Assembly (NCBI GenBank): GCA_016707205.1
Contig: JADJHZ010000007.1
Span: forward strand, 186,001-250,000
Reading direction: 5' to 3'
DNA from: Haliscomenobacter sp.
Lineage (GTDB): Bacteria; Bacteroidota; Bacteroidia; Chitinophagales; Saprospiraceae
DNA: 64,000 bases
A program made the position numbers and the translations under genes. Each line of letters begins with the position of its first letter. The stretch's first letter is position 1. The notes under the pieces were generated by a model. It did not search any database, had not been told where the DNA came from, and saw nothing but the letters and a program-made list of their open reading frames with translations. Positions 17,087 to 24,141 of the stretch are shown here, piece by piece.

Positions 17087-18439
17087 CTAGAATAGTTGAA
17101 GGATTCGGCCGTTGGCGTATTCCATATCGATCCAGGCAAGGTTGTACTGAAGGAGGGTAGACAGATACGTCGCCTGCACTTCCCTCATGGAGCGTTCGGC
17201 GCTGAGGACCTCGGTGACGGAGGCGACGCCCTCCTTAAAGCGTTTTTGCGAAACGGTATAGACCTCTTCGGCCACCAGTTGGTTTTCCTGGATGGAGTTG
17301 AGGCTGTTCCAGGTGGTTAGCAGTTGGCGCCGGGCGTTGCCGTATTGGAACTGGAGCGATTGCAGCGTCTGGCGCCGGTCTTCGGTGAGTTGGAGTACTT
17401 CGATTTCCGACTGCTGGATCTGGCTGCGTTTCAGGAACCCGTCGAAAAGGGGCACTTTAATATTCAGGCCCACCTGGGAGAAGTTGAACCAATTGTCGCC
17501 GTTGCCAAATTCTTTGAATCTGTTGCCCTGGCCCTGGTAATTATACCCGGCGAAGATGCGCAAGGATGGGTAATAACCGGCTTTATATACATCGGTATTG
17601 AGGTTGTTGAGGTTGATCTGCTTATCGATGAGGATCAGGTCGAGCTTGTTTTGGAAATTCTCGTTTAGCCCTTGCGCAGGCGAGGCCAGAGCGGCGCCGT
17701 TGGCTACGAGCGTATCGGTGAGCGCGATCTCTTGGTCTAAAGGCATGGCCATAGCGAATTTGAGCGCTTGCACGGCTTGTTCGTACTGCAGTTCGAGGTT
17801 TTGGAGTTGGGTTTGGAGGCTGACCTTGTTTACCCGAAGCTGGTCCACGTCCACTTTTTTCGCGAAGCCGTTCTGGTATTGCAGTTCGGTCACTTTGAGG
17901 AGGCCGAGCACCTGGTCGAGGTTAACGAGCAAGAGGTCCTTTTGCTGGGCCAGGATCTTGGCCTGGTAGTAAGTGCGAACGACGTTGTATACGAGTTCTT
18001 CCTGGGTTTTGGATTCCAGGATGCTGTTGAACTCTTTCAGTTCCCGAACGGCTTTCAGTCCGGTCCAGTAGCTTTGGCTGTACGCCAGTTGGTTCAATTC
18101 CACGCCCATCAGGGTGCTCAGGTCGGTGCCGAACTGGAGGGGGATGAGTTCGTCGGGTTTCCCCTCGAAAAAGTTGGGGATGAGCTGGGTAGGGAGCTTG
18201 AGGTTGTAGGTGAGGTTGGCGCTGAAGTCGATCTGCGGCAACCCGGTGCTTTTGTACTCCTTGACTTTTTCTTCCGACTGTCGGGTTTCGAGTTTGCCCT
18301 TAAGGATTTGCGGACTGTTTTGAAGGGCAAACTGAACGCTTTCCTTGATCGAAAGCGGCTGCTGGGCAGCCATGCCGAAGGCGGAAAGGAGCGCCAGGCT
18401 CAGCGCCAGGAGTTTGGGAAAAACTTCATAATAACGCAT
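17087..18439 (-). CDS. TolC-family outer-membrane efflux protein
   Basis: 450 residues. A signal peptide precedes 'AAQQPLSIKESVQFALQNSPQILKG' (only the start of the mature domain is quoted), which is the typical opening of an OEP repeat. Two coiled-coil-rich OEP halves follow (~25-230 and ~240-450). Markers are 'NLTYNLKLP', 'YNYQGQG', 'LNIKVPLFDGFLKR' and the terminal 'ANGRILQLF'. It forms the trimeric outer-membrane tunnel of the efflux system. It is encoded between the TetR gene (27 bp upstream) and the adaptor, all on the minus strand. A GACTTTGGACTTTGGACATTAGACG-like tract starts at its stop codon, as at other genes here. Confidence 0.94.
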   Translation of the reverse strand: MRYYEVFPKLLALSLALLSAFGMAAQQPLSIKESVQFALQNSPQILKGKLETRQSEEKVKEYKSTGLPQIDFSANLTYNLKLPTQLIPNFFEGKPDELIPLQFGTDLSTLMGVELNQLAYSQSYWTGLKAVRELKEFNSILESKTQEELVYNVVRTYYQAKILAQQKDLLLVNLDQVLGLLKVTELQYQNGFAKKVDVDQLRVNKVSLQTQLQNLELQYEQAVQALKFAMAMPLDQEIALTDTLVANGAALASPAQGLNENFQNKLDLILIDKQINLNNLNTDVYKAGYYPSLRIFAGYNYQGQGNRFKEFGNGDNWFNFSQVGLNIKVPLFDGFLKRSQIQQSEIEVLQLTEDRRQTLQSLQFQYGNARRQLLTTWNSLNSIQENQLVAEEVYTVSQKRFKEGVASVTEVLSAERSMREVQATYLSTLLQYNLAWIDMEYANGRILQLF

Positions 18440-18466
18440 GTGGATTCGGGTTTGATTTAAAGAACG

Positions 18467-19069
18467 TTAGATTCGCATGTATTTTTCAAGGAATTGGGCG
18501 CCCATCGGGGAGACGATACCGCGCAGGTAATGATGAATATATTCCCGGAATACCTGGTCGGTAGGGTAGGTTGCCGGGGGGAACAATTGGCCGTCGATCA
18601 CGACGTTAATGCTCGTCAGATAGATTCGCGCGAGGATGTCTGGATTGAAATCGCTTCGGTACAATCCCTGCTCGATTCCGTTTTCCAGGTTTTCCCGGAG
18701 GATTTTGTAGATATGGGTGCGCTCCATGTCTTCCAGCACTTTCCAGGCTTCCGGATGGTATTTTTTCAGATCAAAGATCAGGCTGGGGGACATTTGCTGG
18801 AGCTGCCGGATGATCATCCTTGCGAACTCCACGATTTCCTCCAGAGCATTGCTCGCTTTGGCGCGAATGGCGTTAATGGTGGTTAATTCGCATTTTTGGT
18901 TGTACTGAAGGGTTTCTATGATCAACGCTTCTTTGGTAGAAAAAAACTGGTACAGGGTTTTTTTGGAAATCCCCATTTCGCGGGCGACATCGTCCATACT
19001 GACGCTCTTCACCCCATAGCGCATGAATAAGTGTTCGGCCTTCTCAAGAATTGCGGTTGGTGTACTCAT
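18467..19069 (-). CDS. TetR/AcrR-family transcriptional regulator
   Basis: 200 residues from the ATG at 19067-19069 ('MSTPTAILEKAEHLF'). A longer frame extends to 19243, but the extra residues are low-complexity and unlike a TetR N-terminus. Residues ~5-50 are the TetR helix-turn-helix ('RYGVKSVSMDDVAREMGISKK', split as helix 2-turn-helix 3, then 'TLYQFFSTKEALI'). The rest is an all-helical ligand-binding and dimerisation domain. As the first gene of the efflux operon, only 27 bp before tolC, it probably represses the operon and is released by an export substrate. Its operator should be in the 350-bp AT-rich gap upstream. No clear palindrome was confirmed there. Confidence 0.9.
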   Translation of the reverse strand: MSTPTAILEKAEHLFMRYGVKSVSMDDVAREMGISKKTLYQFFSTKEALIIETLQYNQKCELTTINAIRAKASNALEEIVEFARMIIRQLQQMSPSLIFDLKKYHPEAWKVLEDMERTHIYKILRENLENGIEQGLYRSDFNPDILARIYLTSINVVIDGQLFPPATYPTDQVFREYIHHYLRGIVSPMGAQFLEKYMRI

Positions 19070-19419
19070 CGTGCAGACAAATATATGGGCAAAAAACTTC
19101 GGAAACTTGAAAAAGGTTTTGAGTTTCCGTGGTTTTTTTTGTTTATCGACAAAAAGAAATGGTTGCAGGATGAATTGCGAAAAAAAAGAGATAAAAAAGG
19201 ATGAAAATTTTGAATTAAAGGGGACGGGTTTGTATTCGATCAATTCACAAGGGAAATGATCCTTTTTTATCGATCAGGCACGTTTTTGAAAAATAATATT
19301 TGTTAACGAAATAAATCGAATTCATTTATCTTTCCCTCTTGCAAACGAAAAACCATTGCCGCGTTGGACAGGCTCCAGGCGAGGGGCCTGCCGGAAAGCG
19401 GATGCTATAATCGACGCTT
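19070..19419. other. 350-bp divergent intergenic region
   Basis: This gap is AT-rich and separates the minus-strand tetR operon from the plus-strand GNAT-like gene. A sequence TTTG...TATCTTTC near 19301-19335 is loosely similar to the Bacteroidota -33/-7 promoter (TTTG and TAnnTTTG), with spacing of about 24 nt. A GC-rich hairpin-prone segment (aggctcc...ggggcct) lies at about 19373-19392. No ORF is credible here. Confidence 0.4.
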
Positions 19420-20547
19420 ATGCCTGACCTTACCCTGGTTCCGGTTACCAGCCGGGCCGCTTTAAAGGAATTTATCTACCTTCCCGCCCGGGTCCACGCC
19501 CAAAGGCCCAATTGGATGCCTCCCTTATACCTCGACGAGTGGACCTATTTCAACCCCAGGAAGAACAAGTCCTTTTCCTACTGCGACACGCTGCTCCTCC
19601 TGGTAAAACGGGGGCCAACCACCGTGGGCCGCATCATGGGGATCATTCACCGCCCCTACAATGCCCGCACAGGAGAGGCTACCGTGCGCTTTGCCCACCT
19701 GGAGTGTTTCCCGGATGAAGAAGCGGCGCGCGCGCTGCTCCACGGCGTGGAGGAGTGGGGCCGTTCCAAAGGGATGACGGAAATGATAGGGCCTTTTGGC
19801 TTCTCGGATAAAGACCCGGAAGGACTGATGATCGAAGGGTTTGATGCGCTTCCTATTCTGGTGACCGCCACCAATCAGGGGTACCTTCCCGAGTACGTGG
19901 AACGGGCGGGGTTTGAAAAAAAGCTGGATTGCCTGGATTTCCTGATCGACCTGGAAAAGGACATTCCGGAATCCTTTCCGCGCATTTACGAGCGGGTGCA
20001 GCGCAACCCGGCTTTCCGCGTATTGGAGTTTACCTCCACCCGGTCGCTAAAACCTCATATTGAAGCAGTTTTTCACCTGGTGAACGCCACGTATACCGAT
20101 CTTTATGGCTTCCAGCCTCTGGATGACCGGGAGATCCGGGAACTGGCGGCCCGATACCTCCCTTTGCTCAACCCCCGGTTTGTCAAACTGGTGGTGACCG
20201 CCGAAGGCAAAGCCGCCGCCTTTATCGTGGGCATTCCCAATATGACCAAAGGCATCCAGAAAGCCAAAGGGAAATTGCTTCCGTTTGGGATCCTCCATAT
20301 CCTTTCCGCATCCCGGAAATCCACCCAGCTGGATCTCATGCTCGGCGCGATTCACCCCGATTACCGCAGCCGCGGCCTGGATGTGCTGATGGGATGGAAA
20401 CTGATCCTAAGCGCCCGTGCAGCAGGAATCCGAACGTTCGAAACCCACCTCGTTCTGGAAACCAACGACCGCATGCTGGCGGAATACGCCCGCCTTGGCG
20501 CCCGCCTGCATAAGCGGTTCCGGATCTACCGAAAGGAAATTCGCTGA
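19420..20547 (+). CDS. GNAT-like protein, putative N-acetyltransferase (YghO-like)
   Basis: 375 residues, soluble, without signal peptide or membrane helices. It resembles a family of ~370-residue conserved proteins (YghO-like) with a C-terminal GNAT-like fold: 'KLVVTAEGKAAAFIVGIPN' (core beta strands), then 'LDLMLGAIHPDYRSRGLDV' in place of the acetyl-CoA loop, and 'FETHLVLETNDRMLAEYARLGA', typical of GNAT C-termini. The N-terminal half contains 'RPNWMPPLYLDEWTYFNPRKN' (start quoted), 'VGRIMGIIHRPYN' and 'MIGPFGFSDKDPEGLMIEGF', conserved in this family. The substrate is unknown; acyl transfer is inferred from the fold only. It stands alone between the efflux operon and the convergent TPM gene, followed by a REP-like repeat. 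Confidence 0.75.
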   Translation: MPDLTLVPVTSRAALKEFIYLPARVHAQRPNWMPPLYLDEWTYFNPRKNKSFSYCDTLLLLVKRGPTTVGRIMGIIHRPYNARTGEATVRFAHLECFPDEEAARALLHGVEEWGRSKGMTEMIGPFGFSDKDPEGLMIEGFDALPILVTATNQGYLPEYVERAGFEKKLDCLDFLIDLEKDIPESFPRIYERVQRNPAFRVLEFTSTRSLKPHIEAVFHLVNATYTDLYGFQPLDDREIRELAARYLPLLNPRFVKLVVTAEGKAAAFIVGIPNMTKGIQKAKGKLLPFGILHILSASRKSTQLDLMLGAIHPDYRSRGLDVLMGWKLILSARAAGIRTFETHLVLETNDRMLAEYARLGARLHKRFRIYRKEIR

Positions 20548-20582
20548 GGCGAAGGGGAGCAAAAAAAGCAACGATGCAGACG

Positions 20583-20636
20583 CCGGTCGGGGGACCGGCT
20601 AATGATTCCGCACGGAATCTGAGGATTCCGGCGAAC
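20583..20636. repeat. REP-like two-hairpin element, second locus
   Basis: This copy has hairpin a CCGGTC-GGGG-GACCGG (20583-20598) and hairpin b CGGAATC-TGAG-GATTCCG (20613-20630). Compared with the copy at 10232-10287, both arms of hairpin b change together (A to G on the left, T to C on the right), so pairing is kept. It lies 36 bp after the stop of the GNAT-like gene. Confidence 0.78.
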
Positions 20637-20681
20637 AAGCCTCGAACTAGTGCCGGTTTAAACAGTCCCTTGCCTTTTGCC

Positions 20682-20735
20682 CTACGCCTCAACGCCTTAA
20701 CGCCTCACCCCCTCAACGCTCCAACGCTATGCTCA
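20682..20735. repeat. Degenerate AACGCCTC-type tandem tract at the TPM gene stop
   Basis: Imperfect 8-10-nt units (ACGCCTCA, ACGCCTTA, ACGCCTCA, CCCCTCA, ACGCTCCA, ACGCTATG) end at the stop codon of the minus-strand TPM gene (20733-20735). This is the same stop-associated layout as elsewhere in the window. Confidence 0.55.
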
Positions 20736-21989
20736 CCAACTCACCCCTGCGCCGCCGCCGCCCGACCGGCCGCCGCCCCAGGAACTGCTGGAGCCGCCGC
20801 CGCCGCTTCGAAAGCCGCCCGAGCTGGAGGAGGAACTGGCGGTAAGCTTTGGGATTACTATGGATTTGGTATGGGTATAATTACAGTTTTTACAGCAATA
20901 GGTCAATTCTTTCAGCCCCGAGTGCGAATAGGTAGCGCTGCGGATGGTGGTCGTTTCCGACTGGTAATAGGCGACGTAGTTGCAGGTTGGGCAGCGGGAA
21001 TAGCGGGTAAAGGGCTTGGCATAACGTAGGATCAGCAGGTCGTCGCCGCTTTCCGTCGCCCAGACATCGTAATCAGCCGAGCCGATCTCTTCTTCCGTCA
21101 CCTGGCCTTTTTCCAGGTATTGATCTTCTTCCGACTCGGATAGAAGGCGCATGGGCGCTCCGGTCTTTTTACTGAACCGGGGCTGAAACCGCAATTGGTG
21201 TATTTTTCGGCCCACCCAGACGAAGACCAGGATGAAGGGGACGGGAAAAAAGACCAGCAGCAGGTAATTTCGGGCTTTGCGCAGCGCGTGGTATTTGTCG
21301 TATAGTTCGCCCTTTCCATTCAGCACGTTAAAAATGTACGTCAGGGCCCATACGTGAAAGACCAGGTTGAGGATCAGGTAGATCCAGAGGAATATCCACA
21401 GATCCCTGGAGGGGGCGCTGTTTTGCCCGGGGTCTGCGTAAATTTCTTCTGTGCTTTCGGGGTTCTCCAGAATAGATTTGAAGCGCTGCACGGCGGCAAT
21501 CAGCCCTTGTCCATATTGCTTTTGCTGGAAATAAGGTACCAGTTCCTGCATCCCGATCCGGTAGCATAAAGCGTCGGGAAGGATCCCTTCCAGTCCGTAT
21601 CCGGTCTCAAATTCGGTGCGCCGCTGGTCCATAACGACCAGCACGAGCAGGCCGTTATCCGTCGCTCTCTGGCCAATGCCCCAATGGTTAAACAAAGCGG
21701 TGGCAAATTCTTTTGGGTTTTCTTCGCCGATCGACGGGAGTATCACTACGGCTACCTGGGCGGTCGTGGAGTCCTCCAGATCCGCAATCAGTTCGTTGAT
21801 GCGGGCAATCTCCCCGGAATTCAGGAAATTAGCGGGGTCGCTGACGTAGCCCGTGCCGCTGCGCTTGGGGTTGGGTACGGTTTCTACCGTAAAGGACTTG
21901 CTATTGCCCTGGCCTGACATTGTGCTGAAAAAGAAAACGCTGATGGCGAGGAGGCAATAAAGGCGGGTGGAAAAAAACGGTCGGTTCAT
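20733..21989 (-). CDS. TPM-domain protein with Cys motifs and Gly/Ser-rich tail (YgcG-like)
   Basis: 418 residues. A signal peptide (~1-26) precedes a TPM domain (~47-165: 'GYVSDPANFLNSGEIARIN', 'TTAQVAVVILPSIG', 'FNHWGIGQRATDNGLLVLV', 'YGLEGILPD'), the fold of YgcG/Psb32/TLP18.3 proteins, some of which have acid phosphatase activity. Two hydrophobic segments follow ('LWIFLWIYLILNLVF' near 195 and 'YLLLVFFPVPFILVFVW' near 243). A cytosolic or periplasmic region then carries two CxxC-type pairs ('CPTCNY' and 'CCKNCNY'), suggesting a zinc ribbon. The protein ends in a Ser/Gly-rich tail ('GGGRSGGGGAGVSW'), a hallmark of YgcG-like proteins. It may act in envelope quality control, but function is not established. 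It is convergent with the GNAT-like gene. Confidence 0.88.
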   Translation of the reverse strand: MNRPFFSTRLYCLLAISVFFFSTMSGQGNSKSFTVETVPNPKRSGTGYVSDPANFLNSGEIARINELIADLEDSTTAQVAVVILPSIGEENPKEFATALFNHWGIGQRATDNGLLVLVVMDQRRTEFETGYGLEGILPDALCYRIGMQELVPYFQQKQYGQGLIAAVQRFKSILENPESTEEIYADPGQNSAPSRDLWIFLWIYLILNLVFHVWALTYIFNVLNGKGELYDKYHALRKARNYLLLVFFPVPFILVFVWVGRKIHQLRFQPRFSKKTGAPMRLLSESEEDQYLEKGQVTEEEIGSADYDVWATESGDDLLILRYAKPFTRYSRCPTCNYVAYYQSETTTIRSATYSHSGLKELTYCCKNCNYTHTKSIVIPKLTASSSSSSGGFRSGGGGSSSSWGGGRSGGGGAGVSW

Positions 21990-22153
21990 GGCAGGTGAAC
22001 TAAATTTCTATAAAGATAGGCGTTTCGTGGAATTTCTCTTCCGTTAGAAATTTCGGTCTATCCGGAGGGTCTGGACGCTATTTGGTAGAAAAAAGGTGGA
22101 ATCTCTGCACGGAGGCTTCGCCTTTTTGCAAATAATGCCCTAACTTTCGTCCT

Positions 22154-22774
22154 ATGGTTTGGGCAAACAATTTTTTCTGGGGATGGCTGCTTGCTTTTGT
22201 TGGGATGGCCATTCCAGGTCTGGGAAATATGACTACGGCGAACGTCACCATGCGCTATGGGATAAAAGCCGGGCTAGCCAGCGCATTGGGCGGGGCGGTG
22301 GTCATTTTCATTCAGTCAAAGGTTGCTGTCGGTTTTGCAAACTACCTGAGCACGCACGCAGAAGTGCTGACCAATTTAAAAAAACTGGCGGTTTTGGTTT
22401 TTCTCGCCTTGAGCGCCGTATTTCTCAAACAAGCGTTGCGGCCTAAGGAGCGCAAAGGGCAAAAGCCCTACCCCGGCACTCCTTTTCTTTCCGGTTGCGC
22501 CGCATCGGGTGTCAATGCATTAAACATTCCCTTTTACTTTACGGCCAGCGCGTTTCTGGACTCTCACGGCTGGTTGCTGCTGAGGCCTTATTCGGGCTGG
22601 GGAGTCGCCTTGGGGGCATTGGTAGGCGCTTTTTCCGTTTTGGCTCTTTATGCGTATCTTGCCCGTTGGGCGACCCAAAGCGCGTTGCTGCGGGACAAAA
22701 CCATGAATTATTTCCTGAGTGCGTTATTTTTTGCCCTGGCGTTGTGGCAATGGGTGTTGCTATATTTTGTGTGA
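22154..22774 (+). CDS. LysE-like multi-pass membrane transporter
   Basis: 206 residues with about six hydrophobic helices. The opening 'WGWLLAFVGMAIPGLGNMTTANVTMRYGIKAGLASALGG' (quoted in parts: 'AIPGLGNMTTANVTMRYG' and 'IKAGLASALGGAVV') matches the LysE/RhtB exporter layout, in which a Pro-Gly motif and a 'GxxxGxxxALG' segment close helix 1 and open helix 2. This family exports amino acids or related solutes. The substrate here is unknown, and the divergent sequence leaves some doubt. The phosphofructokinase gene starts only 17 bp after the stop, so the pair is probably co-transcribed. A weak promoter-like box (TAACTTTC) sits just upstream of the start. Confidence 0.72.
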   Translation: MVWANNFFWGWLLAFVGMAIPGLGNMTTANVTMRYGIKAGLASALGGAVVIFIQSKVAVGFANYLSTHAEVLTNLKKLAVLVFLALSAVFLKQALRPKERKGQKPYPGTPFLSGCAASGVNALNIPFYFTASAFLDSHGWLLLRPYSGWGVALGALVGAFSVLALYAYLARWATQSALLRDKTMNYFLSALFFALALWQWVLLYFV

Positions 22775-22791
22775 ATTTATCTTTATCCGCC

Positions 22792-23886
22792 ATGAAAAAA
22801 CTGCTGATCGCCACCGGAGGCGGCGACTGTCCCGGATTGAATGCTGTCATCAGGGGAATTGCAAAGGCAGCCCGGTCGGAAGGCATCTGGGAGGCCTGGG
22901 GTACCATTGAGGCGTTTAACGGCGTGTTTCGCGACCCGCCTGAATTGGTCCGGCTAACCCCTAAACGCATTGCCGGCATTCACGTCAAAGGAGGAACTAT
23001 TATCAAGACTACGAACCTGAATGACCCCAGGGCCTATCCTGTCCAGCAGGCGGACGGCTCCTGGAAAACGTTCGACCGCACCGGCGAACTGGTGGAGCGG
23101 ATTAAAAGCCTGGGATTCGAGGCGCTGGTCAATATCGGGGGCGACGGAAGCCAGCGGATTTCCCAGGCATTGATCGAAAAAGGGATGAACGTAGTAGGAG
23201 TGCCTAAAACCATCGACAACGACATTATGGGCACCGACCTGACGTTTGGCTTTAGCACAGCTGTACAGATCGCTTCGGAAAGCCTGGATAAGCTGGTGAC
23301 TACCGCCGAAAGCCACCACCGGGTCATGCTGATGGAAGTAATGGGAAGAGACGCAGGCTGGATCGCGCTGCACACGGCCATTGCCGGGGGCGCAGAAATC
23401 TGCCTGATACCGGAAATCCCTTTTCAAATCGACAAAGTGCTCCAAACCATTAATAAACGGTATCACAAAGGGAAAGGCTTTGCCAATGTCGTCATCGCGG
23501 AGGGCGCCAAACCCTTTGGAGGAACCGTCGTCGGCAAAAAAGCCCTGGAAGTGGGTGATCAGCATATAAAATTGGGAGGCGTCGCCAACTACCTTCAAAT
23601 GCTTCTGGAAGAAAAAGGATGCCCCGCGCAGATTCGAACTACCGTTCTTGGTCATATCCAGAGAGGAGGTATACCTATTGCGTTCGACCGCATCCTGGCT
23701 TCGGCCATGGGCGTGAAAGCCTATGAGCTCGTCCGGGATGGGGCTTTTGGGAATATGGTCTCTTATCAGGGGGATCAATTGAGTCAGGTTCCGGTCTCCG
23801 AAGCCATCAAGGGAAATAAAGTCCTTACCCCCGATCATTATCTCTTGCGCGTGGCCCGTTCTTTGGGCATTTCATTCGGGGATTGA
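22792..23886 (+). CDS. 6-phosphofructokinase, group III-like
   Basis: 364 residues from the ATG at 22792; a longer frame runs back into the upstream gene but is not supported. It phosphorylates fructose 6-phosphate in glycolysis. Motifs are 'ATGGGDCPGLNAVIRG' (phosphate-binding loop, 7-22), 'NIGGDGS' (GGDGS 116-120), 'PKTIDNDIMGTD' (138-149, catalytic Asp in TIDND), 'MGRDAGWIAL' (184-193) and 'TVLGHIQRGG'. The phosphoryl-donor positions are mixed. Gly119 corresponds to the ATP-type Gly104 of E. coli PfkA, whereas Lys139 corresponds to Lys124, usual in PPi-type and group III enzymes. ATP is the likelier donor, but this is not certain from sequence. It lies 17 bp after the LysE-like gene. Confidence 0.94.
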   Translation: MKKLLIATGGGDCPGLNAVIRGIAKAARSEGIWEAWGTIEAFNGVFRDPPELVRLTPKRIAGIHVKGGTIIKTTNLNDPRAYPVQQADGSWKTFDRTGELVERIKSLGFEALVNIGGDGSQRISQALIEKGMNVVGVPKTIDNDIMGTDLTFGFSTAVQIASESLDKLVTTAESHHRVMLMEVMGRDAGWIALHTAIAGGAEICLIPEIPFQIDKVLQTINKRYHKGKGFANVVIAEGAKPFGGTVVGKKALEVGDQHIKLGGVANYLQMLLEEKGCPAQIRTTVLGHIQRGGIPIAFDRILASAMGVKAYELVRDGAFGNMVSYQGDQLSQVPVSEAIKGNKVLTPDHYLLRVARSLGISFGD

Positions 23887-24072
23887 TTCATTAAAGGTTT
23901 CCTATAAGTAAACATGTGGATTCAAATTGATCCATGTAAAGCAAAGATGAATTCTTTGTTAATGCCTTTGTCTTGTTTTCAATGTTTTATTAACCAATCC
24001 TTAATGATTATTTTAAGTCCTTTCATGTAACCCGGTTCAGGGTTTTCCTCAATTTTGCGTTGACAATTGATC

Positions 24073-24113
24073 AAAAAAAGCCGCGCCCAGGGAAGCCCCT
24101 TGGACACGGCGGG
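24073..24113 (-). terminator. Minus-strand intrinsic terminator in the susC leader
   Basis: Read on the minus strand, GCCGTGTCCAAGGG pairs with CCCTGGGCGCGGC around a 4-nt loop, with two G-U wobbles and one bulge, and is followed by seven T residues. On the plus strand the two wobbles become C-A mismatches, so the structure favours a minus-strand RNA. Both neighbouring genes are on the plus strand, so a terminated transcript would be antisense to the susC start region. Confidence 0.6.
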
Positions 24114-24141
24114 AAGTAATTAATTAATCAATCACTAAATT

